DNA of 36,373 nt, taken from positions 1-36,373 of the forward strand of contig DWXJ01000066.1 in the NCBI GenBank assembly GCA_019119285.1. The letters run 5' to 3'. This document shows positions 16,557-22,877 of this stretch, one piece after another (within the stretch, counting starts at the first letter, position 1; every line of letters starts with the position of its first letter). Made by a program: the position numbers and the translations under genes. This DNA comes from Merdimonas faecigallinarum. GTDB lineage: Bacteria; Bacillota; Clostridia; Lachnospirales; Lachnospiraceae. The notes below the pieces were generated by a model, which did no database searches, was not told where the DNA came from, and worked only from the letters and a program-made list of their open reading frames with translations.

Positions 16557-16686
16557 CATTTGTTATAAAAATGACATGTTATTCGTCATTCTGACTAATG
16601 ATGTTTGAATTTTAGTACAATTTATGCCGTGGCTATAAGGGTTATTCCATATACTTATTTCAAATATCTGTCTATTCTGAACAAAA

Positions 16687-16732
16687 GAAGAAATCCCTGC
16701 AAAAAAGATTTCTTTTCTGCCGGGATTTCTTC
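16687..16732 (-). terminator. terminator of metA
   Basis: GAAGAAATCCC pairs perfectly with GGGATTTCTTC around a loop of about 24 bases. TTTTG follows on the minus strand. It starts 24 bases past the metA stop. Confidence 0.8.
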
Positions 16733-16756
16733 ATCCATTTTTTCATATTATTTTAT

Positions 16757-17677
16757 TTAAAACGGCGTTCCGTACAGATCGTACGGTGTTACCTGATAGA
16801 CATAATAGTTCAGCCAGTTGGTATACAGGTTATTGGCCGCCGCCCGCCAGGTAAGAAGGGGCCTGACGGAAGGATCGTCCTCCGTATAATAATGCTTTGG
16901 CATCTGGATATCCAGACCTTTGGAAAGATCCCTCTTATACTCCTGATCCAGGGTAATCCGGTCATATTCCGGGTGGCCCATTACAAAGATCTTCCGCCCG
17001 TTTTCCGCCATGGCAAGAAACAGTCCCGCCTCCTCGGACTCCGCCAGAATGGTAAGTCTGTCATCAGCGCGGACTTTGTCGATAGGCGTCTGGGTGTGCC
17101 TGGAATGCGGCGCCAGAAATACGTCGTCAAAGCCCCGCACCAGCGGGATCTTCCGGTTCAGCACCCGGTGCCGGAACACGCCGAACACCTTCTGGGGCAG
17201 CATCTCTTTGTCGATGCCATAATGATAGTAGATGCCGGCCTGGGCGCCCCAGCACAGATGCAGGGTGCTGGTCACGTGGGTCTTGCTCCACTCCATGATC
17301 TCCTTTAATTCCTCCCAGTAATCCACTTCCTCAAAGGGGATCTGCTCCACCGGCGCACCGGTAATGATAAAACCGTCAAACTTCCGGTCACGGATCTCCT
17401 CGAACCGGTAATAAAATTTATTCAGGTGGCTGGTCGGCGTATTCTTCGATACATGAGAAGACACCATGACAAACGTAACATCCACCTGCAAAGGAGTATT
17501 GGACAGGGATCTTAAGATCTGAAGCTCCGTATCCTCCTTTAACGGCATAAGGTTCAGAAGGCCGATGCTGATCGGACGGATATCCTGGTGCGTGGCCCGG
17601 TGCTCGTCCATCACAAATATATTTTCCTTTTCCAGTATTTCCCTTACGGGAAGATCATTCTGCACTCTGATGGGCAT
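16757..17677 (-). CDS. metA: homoserine O-acetyltransferase (MetA family)
   Basis: The 306-residue MetA-family acyltransferase activates homoserine for methionine synthesis. Its catalytic residues fall at the family's positions: Cys142 (LHLCWGAQAG), and His235 and Glu237 (MGHPEYDR). Position 111 is Glu (GAPVEQIPFEEVDYW). Glu111 marks acetyl-CoA use, while Gly111 (as in E. coli) marks succinyl-CoA, so the product is O-acetylhomoserine by family rule. The gene is monocistronic, with a promoter at 17757-17785, AAAGGAGA before the ATG and a terminator downstream. No S-box (SAM) riboswitch is visible; a strong hairpin sits in the leader instead. Confidence 0.96.
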   Translation of the reverse strand: MPIRVQNDLPVREILEKENIFVMDEHRATHQDIRPISIGLLNLMPLKEDTELQILRSLSNTPLQVDVTFVMVSSHVSKNTPTSHLNKFYYRFEEIRDRKFDGFIITGAPVEQIPFEEVDYWEELKEIMEWSKTHVTSTLHLCWGAQAGIYYHYGIDKEMLPQKVFGVFRHRVLNRKIPLVRGFDDVFLAPHSRHTQTPIDKVRADDRLTILAESEEAGLFLAMAENGRKIFVMGHPEYDRITLDQEYKRDLSKGLDIQMPKHYYTEDDPSVRPLLTWRAAANNLYTNWLNYYVYQVTPYDLYGTPF

Positions 17678-17706
17678 GGCTGTCTCTCCTTTTTACAAAA
17701 ACTATG

Positions 17707-17739
17707 ATACCGCGCCTTTCGGTCAAAAGCGCGCGGTAT
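17707..17739 (-). promoter_or_regulatory. hairpin in the metA 5' leader
   Basis: ATACCGCGC pairs perfectly with GCGCGGTAT, and CTTT/AAAG extends the stem inside. TTTTTG follows six bases later, just before the ribosome site. It could be an attenuator, a stability element or a protein site. Confidence 0.55.
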
Positions 17740-17785
17740 GTACGTACAATACATAAATTATACCCTCTCGGGAAAATCCCGTCAA
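17737..17785 (-). promoter_or_regulatory. metA promoter with a start-site dyad
   Basis: TTGACG (17785-17780), 17 bases, TATAAT (17762-17757). A dyad TATGTA-N7-TACATA (17737-17755) covers the start site and could be an operator. The -35 lies next to the DUF1540 terminator. Confidence 0.75.
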
Positions 17786-17791
17786 TATCAA

Positions 17792-17829
17792 ATGGGGACG
17801 GGGGATTTCTGAAAATCCCCCGTCCCCAT
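17792..17829 (-). terminator. terminator of the DUF1540 gene
   Basis: A perfect 15-bp stem (ATGGGGACGGGGGAT and its complement) with an 8-base loop, beginning 7 bases past the DUF1540 stop. The T-tract on the minus strand is short. Confidence 0.85.
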
Positions 17830-17836
17830 TTTACCT

Positions 17837-18154
17837 TTAGATGGATTTCTGGAATGTGGCGCAGGCCGTTTCCTGGCAGCGGCAGGCGTCTCCGCCTTCT
17901 ACGCTAATCTTGCCCGCCTGGCATTCACATTCTTTGTTGTACATGCAGTCTTTTGCCTTGCAGTCGATGCTGCTGTAAGCGGATGCTTCTTTGGCCGAGT
18001 TGCTCATGGACTGGCCTTTTCTCTTCTCAAAGCTGTCGCAGCAGGTGTCTTCCGCCTGCTTTGCGGTATTTCCGCCCACCACGATCCTGTCCAGGCAGCA
18101 GTAATTATTCTGGTTGTGCGTACAAGTCTGCACGGTACATTTCAGTTCCGGCAT
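17837..18154 (-). CDS. tandem DUF1540 cysteine-rich protein
   Basis: The 105-residue product carries two DUF1540 modules. The first is LKCTVQTCTHNQNNYCC with CC near residue 38; the second is IDCKAKDCMYNKECEC with CRCQETAC. The regular Cys spacing suggests zinc or other metal binding. Such proteins are common in spore-forming Firmicutes and have no firm function. The start is the ATG at 18154, which follows AGGAGGG; a 22-residue upstream extension has no ribosome site. It is monocistronic, with its own terminator. Confidence 0.85.
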   Translation of the reverse strand: MPELKCTVQTCTHNQNNYCCLDRIVVGGNTAKQAEDTCCDSFEKRKGQSMSNSAKEASAYSSIDCKAKDCMYNKECECQAGKISVEGGDACRCQETACATFQKSI

Positions 18155-18192
18155 AATATCCCTCCTGTTCTTTTTGGAACTATGATCGAAGG

Positions 18193-18220
18193 TTATTATG
18201 CCCGTTTTTCTATCTTTCAA
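18193..18220 (-). promoter_or_regulatory. possible promoter of the DUF1540 gene
   Basis: TTGAAA (18220-18215), 16 bases, TAATAA (18198-18193), about 35 bases before the ATG. Confidence 0.45.
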
Positions 18221-18252
18221 ACATCCAGGTTCTCATATATTTTTAAAAAATA

Positions 18253-20181
18253 TTATTCTTCGGAGATCTCTACCGCTCTCTGCTCCTTGGAGTCGATCTC
18301 TTTGCGGATGTTCTCGATAAATGCATCCAGATTCTTCTGGCCTTCGTCTCCGGCGAAACGGCTTCTTACAGATACTGCCCCGGCCTCTTCTTCTTTGGCG
18401 CCGACCACCAGCATATACGGGATCTTATTCATCTGTGCCTCACGGATCTTGTATCCGATCTTTTCCGCGCGGGTATCGATCTCTGCCCGGATACCTGCTG
18501 CCTCCAGTTTTGCCAGGACGTCTTTGCCGTAATCCATATATTTATCAGAGATCGGCAGAACTTTTACCTGTACCGGCGCAAGCCAGGTGGGGAATGCGCC
18601 CGCGAAATGCTCGATCAGGATACCGATGAAACGCTCGATGGATCCAAAGGCCACTCTGTGGATCATGATCGGACGGTGTTTTTCTCCGTCCGCGCCTGTG
18701 TACTCCAGATCAAAGCGCTGGGGCATCTGCATATCCAGCTGAATGGTTCCGCACTGCCAGGTACGTCCGATGGAATCTTCCAGATGGAAGTCGATCTTCG
18801 GTCCGTAGAAAGCGCCGTCGCCTTCGTTGATCACATAATCCAGCCCCAGGTCGTCCAGCGCGCCTTTTAATCCTTCGGTTGCGATCTCCCAGTCTTCATC
18901 GCTTCCCATGCTGTCCTCCGGACGGGTGGACAATTCCACATGGTATTTGAATCCGAACAGGCTGTAGATCTCGTCGATCAGTCTGGCCACGCCTTTGATC
19001 TCATCCCGGATCTGCTCCGGCATCATGAAGATATGAGCGTCGTCCTGTGTGAAGCACCGTACACGGAACAGACCGTGGAGCGCGCCGGACTTCTCATGTC
19101 TGTGGACGATCCCAAGCTCGCCTGCCCGCAGCGGCAGATCCTTGTAAGAACGGGGTTCAGACTTGTAAACCAGCATGCCTCCGGGACAGTTCATGGGTTT
19201 TACCGCATAATCATCCCCGTCGATCTGTGTGGTATACATGTTATCTTTGTAGTGATCCCAGTGGCCGGAATTCTCCCACAGGTGGCGGCTTAAGATCAGC
19301 GGAGTCGAAATCTCTACATAGCCGTTCTTTTTATGCAGGTCTCTCCAGTAATCCAGAAGCGTATTTTTCAGCACCATTCCCTTGGGAAGGAAGAACGGGA
19401 ATCCCGGGCCTTCGTCGCACATCATGAAGATGCCAAGCTCTCTTCCCAGCTTTCTGTGATCCCGCTTTTTAGCCTCTTCCATCATGTGGAGATATTCATC
19501 CAGTTCGGATTTCTTCGGATAGGAAATGCCGTAGATACGGGTCAGCATTTTGTTTTTCTCGCTGCCTCTCCAGTAGGCTCCCGCCAGGCTGGTCAGCTTA
19601 AATGCCTTTACATTTTTTGTAGTCATCAGATGCGGGCCTGCGCACAGATCTACAAACTCTCCCTGCTGATAGAAGCTGATCTCTTCCCCTTCCGGAAGAT
19701 CTTCTACCAGTTCTACTTTATAAGGCTCATCCTTCTCCTTAAAATATGCGATAGCCTCTTCCCTGGTCTTGGTAAACCGCTCAATAGGAAGCGCCTCTTT
19801 TACGATCTTTTTCATCTCTGCCTCAATCTTTTCCAGATCCTCTGTGGTAAACGGAGTCTCCCGGTCCAGATCATAGTAGAATCCGTGGTCAATCGACGGG
19901 CCGATGGCAAGCTTTGTCTCCGGATACAGCCGTTTAACCGCCTGCGCCATAATGTGGGATGTGGTATGCCAGAACGCTCCTTTTCCTTCCTCGCTGTCAA
20001 AAGTCAGAAGCTCCAGTTCACAATCGTCTGTGATCATGGTCCTAAGATCCGCCATCTCTCCATTCACCTTTGCGGATGTGGCCGCTCTTGCCAGTCCCTC
20101 GCTGATATCCTTTGCGATATCCAGTACGGACATCCCGCCTGCATACTCTTTTACAGATCCGTCTTTCAATGTGATTTTCAT
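18253..20181 (-). CDS. thrS: threonyl-tRNA synthetase
   Basis: The 642-residue class II synthetase charges tRNA-Thr with threonine. Its domains in order are: N-terminal TGS (1-60); the second additional editing domain with HTTSHIMA near residue 73; the catalytic core with the zinc Cys (KPMNCPGGM), motif 2 (RVRCFTQDDAHIF) and motif 3 (MIHRVAFGSIERFIG); and the anticodon-binding domain from about 540. The length is normal. It lies 36 bases after the thioesterase gene and has no promoter of its own, so it is expressed from the Thr T-box at 20719-20966. GGAAGAGGG precedes the ATG. Confidence 0.98.
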   Translation of the reverse strand: MKITLKDGSVKEYAGGMSVLDIAKDISEGLARAATSAKVNGEMADLRTMITDDCELELLTFDSEEGKGAFWHTTSHIMAQAVKRLYPETKLAIGPSIDHGFYYDLDRETPFTTEDLEKIEAEMKKIVKEALPIERFTKTREEAIAYFKEKDEPYKVELVEDLPEGEEISFYQQGEFVDLCAGPHLMTTKNVKAFKLTSLAGAYWRGSEKNKMLTRIYGISYPKKSELDEYLHMMEEAKKRDHRKLGRELGIFMMCDEGPGFPFFLPKGMVLKNTLLDYWRDLHKKNGYVEISTPLILSRHLWENSGHWDHYKDNMYTTQIDGDDYAVKPMNCPGGMLVYKSEPRSYKDLPLRAGELGIVHRHEKSGALHGLFRVRCFTQDDAHIFMMPEQIRDEIKGVARLIDEIYSLFGFKYHVELSTRPEDSMGSDEDWEIATEGLKGALDDLGLDYVINEGDGAFYGPKIDFHLEDSIGRTWQCGTIQLDMQMPQRFDLEYTGADGEKHRPIMIHRVAFGSIERFIGILIEHFAGAFPTWLAPVQVKVLPISDKYMDYGKDVLAKLEAAGIRAEIDTRAEKIGYKIREAQMNKIPYMLVVGAKEEEAGAVSVRSRFAGDEGQKNLDAFIENIRKEIDSKEQRAVEISEE

Positions 20182-20217
20182 AGTTTCCCTCTTCCTTTCT
20201 TTTTATTCTGCTTTTCG

Positions 20218-20688
20218 TTATTTCTGCTGTTTTCTGTGATCCTCTGTTTCCGGGTGCCTGTCCTTTGCCGCTTCCTTTCCCGCAAGGAACATCTCGTGAA
20301 ATTCCGGGGCGGAATGTTTCAGAGACAATGGCCTTCCCTCCCGGTTGATGAAGCAGTGTTTACTCACGCCTTTGCAGTGGACCATCCCGGTCTTTCCTGC
20401 TGTCACCTCATAGGCAATGGTCAGCTTGATCCCGTTATATTCTTTGATATAACAGTCAATGGATACCGTGTCGCCAAAATAAACCATGCGCAGGTAATCC
20501 GCCGACACTGACAGCACCGGGCTTAAGATCCCTATCTCCTCCATCCTGGCGTATCCCATGCCCAGACGATCCATATAATCGGTCCTGGCTTCCTCAAACC
20601 AGCGGATATAGTTGGAATGATGGACGATCCCCATCTGGTCAGTCTCATAATACTGGACCTTATGCTGATAAGCTTCTCTTTCTGCCAT
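20218..20688 (-). CDS. hotdog-fold acyl-CoA thioesterase (YbgC/4HBT type)
   Basis: The 156-residue product has a single hotdog domain: HKVQYYETDQMGIVHHSNYI contains the catalytic Asp of the 4-hydroxybenzoyl-CoA thioesterase family, followed by RWFEEARTDYMDRLG. It probably hydrolyses a short or aromatic acyl-CoA; the substrate is unknown. I chose the ATG at 20688, which follows GGAAGGA; the frame extends 11 codons further into the T-box terminator. It lies between the Thr T-box and thrS, so its expression should respond to charged tRNA-Thr, an uncommon pairing. Confidence 0.9.
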   Translation of the reverse strand: MAEREAYQHKVQYYETDQMGIVHHSNYIRWFEEARTDYMDRLGMGYARMEEIGILSPVLSVSADYLRMVYFGDTVSIDCYIKEYNGIKLTIAYEVTAGKTGMVHCKGVSKHCFINREGRPLSLKHSAPEFHEMFLAGKEAAKDRHPETEDHRKQQK

Positions 20689-20718
20689 CCTTTGTATCCT
20701 TCCTTTCCATGCTGATAA

Positions 20719-20966
20719 CAAAAAAATCCCTTACAGCAACTGCTTACTGTAAGGGACGAGTCATCTCGCGGTTCCACCCTGATTGCACCGGCCATAACAG
20801 CCGGAACCACTTCATTTCTGATGATAACGGAATCACCGTGCTGGTTTACAGCCGCTCCAAGGTGGTCTTCGTAAAGGTTCCAAGATCCGGGACTCTCAGC
20901 ATCCTTGTCCCTCTCTCTGTCGTCTCTTTCCCTTCCTACTCTTCTCTTCAACGCTTTTTCGTATAT
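20719..20966 (-). promoter_or_regulatory. T-box leader, threonine-specific
   Basis: The T-box core CAGGGTGGAACCGCGA (20781-20766) is followed by a terminator. Stem I has GAGAAG then AGTAGG on the 5' side and TTGGAACCT on the 3' side, before CTTTAC. Reading GGA-ACC gives a Thr specifier (20878-20876); the one-base shift GAA-CCT would be Pro. The variable base of the UGGA bulge is A, which pairs with a U discriminator. The tRNA-Thr(GGU) at 29564-29636 has U73. That match and the thrS gene downstream favour threonine. Confidence 0.92.
20727..20756 (-). terminator. T-box regulated terminator before the thioesterase-thrS operon
   Basis: A 10-bp stem (TCCCTTACAG/CTGTAAGGGA, 10-base loop) followed by a run of seven T on the minus strand. 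Confidence 0.93.
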
Positions 20967-20972
20967 GTTCTC

Positions 20973-21020
20973 ATTATAACACCGGTTTTTTCTTTGTCAA
21001 CCAGAGTTTTGGAAAACCGG
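20973..21020 (-). promoter_or_regulatory. thrS operon promoter with flanking inverted repeat
   Basis: TTGACA (21000-20995), 16 bases, TATAAT (20978-20973). A perfect 8-bp inverted repeat (CCGGTTTT at 20982-20989, AAAACCGG at 21013-21020) brackets the -35. It begins 3 bases after the upstream gene's stop, so it may instead be a stub of that gene's 3' hairpin. Confidence 0.75.
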
Positions 21021-21022
21021 CG

Positions 21023-21760
21023 TTAAATCTTTGAAAGGATCAGCCTGCCCCAGCTTTTCCACACCGCAAAACATTCCCGCACCATATAATTGGGAAAAAG
21101 GACCGGATGGCACCCGGCCGGCAGCGGAAACACCTTCTGATATCCCAGTCTCCGCGCCAGGGCGCACGCCCGGTAAAGATGGAAATTATTAGAAACAATC
21201 CCCACTGCAGCTTCCGGATCCGCAAGAAATGCACGGGAAAACTTCAGATTCTCTTCCGTTGTCGTGGAGCGGTCCTCCTGAAACAGACGCTCTTCTCTGA
21301 TCCCTCTTTGCTGCAGATAACCGGCCATGGCCGCCGCTTCTGTCACAGCCTCTCCTTTTCCCTGTCCGCCGGACAGGACTGCCAGGGTATCCGGATGCGT
21401 CTTTAAATATTCCAGCGCCGTATCCAGTCTTCTTCGCAGGGAATCTGTGATCTGGTCTTTCTCCACATGGGCGCCGAGCACGATCAGATACCGGCATTCC
21501 CCTGCCTTGTCTTTTCGCATGCCGGAAAGGATCTTCCCTTCTGTAAAAAGGAAAACAGCTGCAGCCAAAAGAAAAAGCCCCGCAAGGATCCCGTCCAGGT
21601 CTGTCCACCGAAAAAGCGCCGCCAGCAGAAGAAACAGCAGGCCTGCCGCGGGCCAGAATCTGGAAAAGGTGGAATCCCACTTATGCAGGCAGGCACAGAT
21701 CACCCCGTAATACAGGAAACAGGCGGCCCCGCAGGCCGCCAGTCCTATCTGCCACAGCAT
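21023..21760 (-). CDS. YdcF-like (DUF218) membrane protein
   Basis: The 245-residue product has three N-terminal membrane segments (to about residue 75). A DUF218 domain follows: YLIVLGAHVEKDQITDSLRR, LAVLSGGQGKGEAVTEA, EDRSTTTEENLKFSR and VSNNFHLYRACALARRLG. Family members include SanA and ElyC, linked to envelope or polyprenyl-phosphate metabolism; the exact reaction is not settled. The start overlaps the SEC-C gene by 16 bases and has no good Shine-Dalgarno, so its translation probably depends on the upstream gene. Confidence 0.9.
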   Translation of the reverse strand: MLWQIGLAACGAACFLYYGVICACLHKWDSTFSRFWPAAGLLFLLLAALFRWTDLDGILAGLFLLAAAVFLFTEGKILSGMRKDKAGECRYLIVLGAHVEKDQITDSLRRRLDTALEYLKTHPDTLAVLSGGQGKGEAVTEAAAMAGYLQQRGIREERLFQEDRSTTTEENLKFSRAFLADPEAAVGIVSNNFHLYRACALARRLGYQKVFPLPAGCHPVLFPNYMVRECFAVWKSWGRLILSKI

Positions 21761-22251
21761 TGTTTATATTTTTTGCCGGAACCGCAGGGACACGGATCGT
21801 TACGTCCGATCTTTTTCCCTTTGCGGACAGTTCTTGACTCTCTCTGCTCTTTGTACAGTCTTTTTAATTCCTCTTCAGAGTAGATGTCTTTCCACTGCGG
21901 AAGCTCGTAGAGCCATTCTGCCCTTGCGTCCACCATGTTTTTATAAAGCTTCTCCTTATCAAAGGCAAGGCTTACTACCGTATCCTCATCCATGGTCTCG
22001 ATGGGATTTTCTTCCTTCAGGCTTTCATTGATCCCGTCCAGGAATCCCACCATGGTCAGGACTTCCTGTCCGTACTTTTCGGCCAGTTCCTTTACGGTTC
22101 CTTTTACTTCTTCATCCGGATTGGAGAGCAGCTGCTCATAGATTTCCTTCTCGATCTGAAAATAACGGCCCCAGAACTTCTGAAGCTGTCCTTTATCAGC
22201 GCTTTCATCATATGCAATGTCTCTCCACTGCTGTAATAATGTACGACTCAT
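21745..22251 (-). CDS. SEC-C zinc-motif protein
   Basis: The 168-residue product is mostly helical and charged and ends in a SEC-C motif (GRNDPCPCGSGKKYKQCCGR), the zinc-binding tail also found at the C-terminus of SecA. The first 140 residues match no family I recognise. The motif suggests a protein- or ribosome-associated role, unproven. AAAGGAG precedes the ATG at normal spacing. It is the first gene of a two-gene unit with the YdcF-like gene, and it is divergent from the small membrane protein at 22341. Confidence 0.85.
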   Translation of the reverse strand: MSRTLLQQWRDIAYDESADKGQLQKFWGRYFQIEKEIYEQLLSNPDEEVKGTVKELAEKYGQEVLTMVGFLDGINESLKEENPIETMDEDTVVSLAFDKEKLYKNMVDARAEWLYELPQWKDIYSEEELKRLYKEQRESRTVRKGKKIGRNDPCPCGSGKKYKQCCGR

Positions 22252-22274
22252 ATTCTGATACTCCTTTGTATTGA

Positions 22275-22303
22275 TTGCATTTTTATTCTGTACTCTATAT
22301 AAT
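22275..22303 (+). promoter_or_regulatory. promoter of the small membrane protein
   Basis: TTGCAT (22275-22280), 17 bases, TATAAT (22298-22303) on the plus strand. The divergent promoter of the SEC-C gene must overlap this AT-rich stretch but is not clear. Confidence 0.7.
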
Positions 22304-22340
22304 ATACTAAAGTCTAATTCAGATGTAAAGGATGATTCAC

Positions 22341-22559
22341 ATGAAAAAAGGAAAACGTATACTTGCCCTTGCCGGAGCCGTGGTTCTTATCCTGATGTAT
22401 CTATGCACCCTGGTCTTCGCCCTGATCGACCATCCGGCGGCAAAAGACCTTCTGATGGCCTCCATCGCCTGCACGATCCTGGTCCCCGTACTCCTCTACG
22501 GCTATCTGCTGGTATACCGTCTCCTGTCTCATGACAGGGAAAATGACGAAGAAAGATAA
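22341..22559 (+). CDS. small two-helix membrane protein
   Basis: The 72-residue product has two strongly hydrophobic segments (ILALAGAVVLILMYLCTLVF and LLMASIACTILVPVLLYGYL) and a charged tail (HDRENDEER). I chose the ATG at 22341 over the one three codons earlier because AAAGGA lies eight bases upstream. The function is unknown. It has its own promoter, and its last 31 bases overlap a convergent 52-residue ORF. Confidence 0.7.
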   Translation: MKKGKRILALAGAVVLILMYLCTLVFALIDHPAAKDLLMASIACTILVPVLLYGYLLVYRLLSHDRENDEER

Positions 22560-22687
22560 AGCTCAAAGGGAATCACTTCATCCGGCATGTCCGGGTCTTT
22601 CGTTCCCTTCCGGGCTTTTCTTTTGTCCAGATATTCCTCGATAGACAGAACATCCGCTTCTGTCCGTTCCTGTTTTCTGCTGTACAT
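22529..22687 (-). CDS. 52-residue hypothetical protein
   Basis: A short minus-strand ORF starts at ATG 22687 with a strong ribosome site (AAAGGAGGG) eight bases upstream. It encodes MYSRKQERTEADVLSIEEYL, a Lys/Arg-rich middle and DPDMPDEVIPFELYL near the end. The product is highly charged and has no membrane segment. I recognise no family. Its 3' end overlaps the convergent gene 22341-22559 by 31 bases. Codon use looks ordinary and the ribosome site is as good as those of known genes here. Confidence 0.6.
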   Translation of the reverse strand: MYSRKQERTEADVLSIEEYLDKRKARKGTKDPDMPDEVIPFELYLSSSFSLS

Positions 22688-22744
22688 ATGGATCCCTCCT
22701 TTTCATTTCATTTATACTCTTACCCCCTTTGCTCCAACATTACT

Positions 22745-22804
22745 ATTATATTGGCGCATATCTTATTCTATGCATGATCTGTGACCATCTGATGTCGATA
22801 TGCG
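22745..22804 (-). promoter_or_regulatory. probable promoter and inverted repeat before the 52-residue ORF
   Basis: TATAAT (22750-22745) lacks a recognisable -35 at 16-18 bases. A perfect 8-bp inverted repeat, CGCATATC (22755-22762) and GATATGCG (22797-22804), brackets the -35 position. This looks like a regulator site or an activator-dependent promoter. The rest of 22688-22849 is AT-rich with nothing else seen. Confidence 0.45.
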
Positions 22805-22849
22805 AAATTTTTCCTGAGATTTTTCTTAAAATTTTATGACACAGAAAAA

Positions 22850-22870
22850 GCAGGCGCTTTTCGCACCTGC
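22850..22870 (-). terminator. terminator of purA
   Basis: GCAGGTGC pairs with GCGCCTGC (8 bp, one G-U, 5-base loop), followed by TTTTTCTG on the minus strand, 7 bases past the purA stop. Confidence 0.9.
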
Positions 22871-22877
22871 CCTTTTT

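Noticed and set aside
17678..17785. SAM (S-box) riboswitch before metA
   Set aside because: The leader is under 75 bases, too short for an S-box, and none of its conserved segments is present.
18225..18252. AT-rich palindrome after thrS as a terminator
   Set aside because: ATATTTTTTAAAAATAT has no GC stem. The DUF1540 promoter follows, and no convincing intrinsic terminator for thrS was found.
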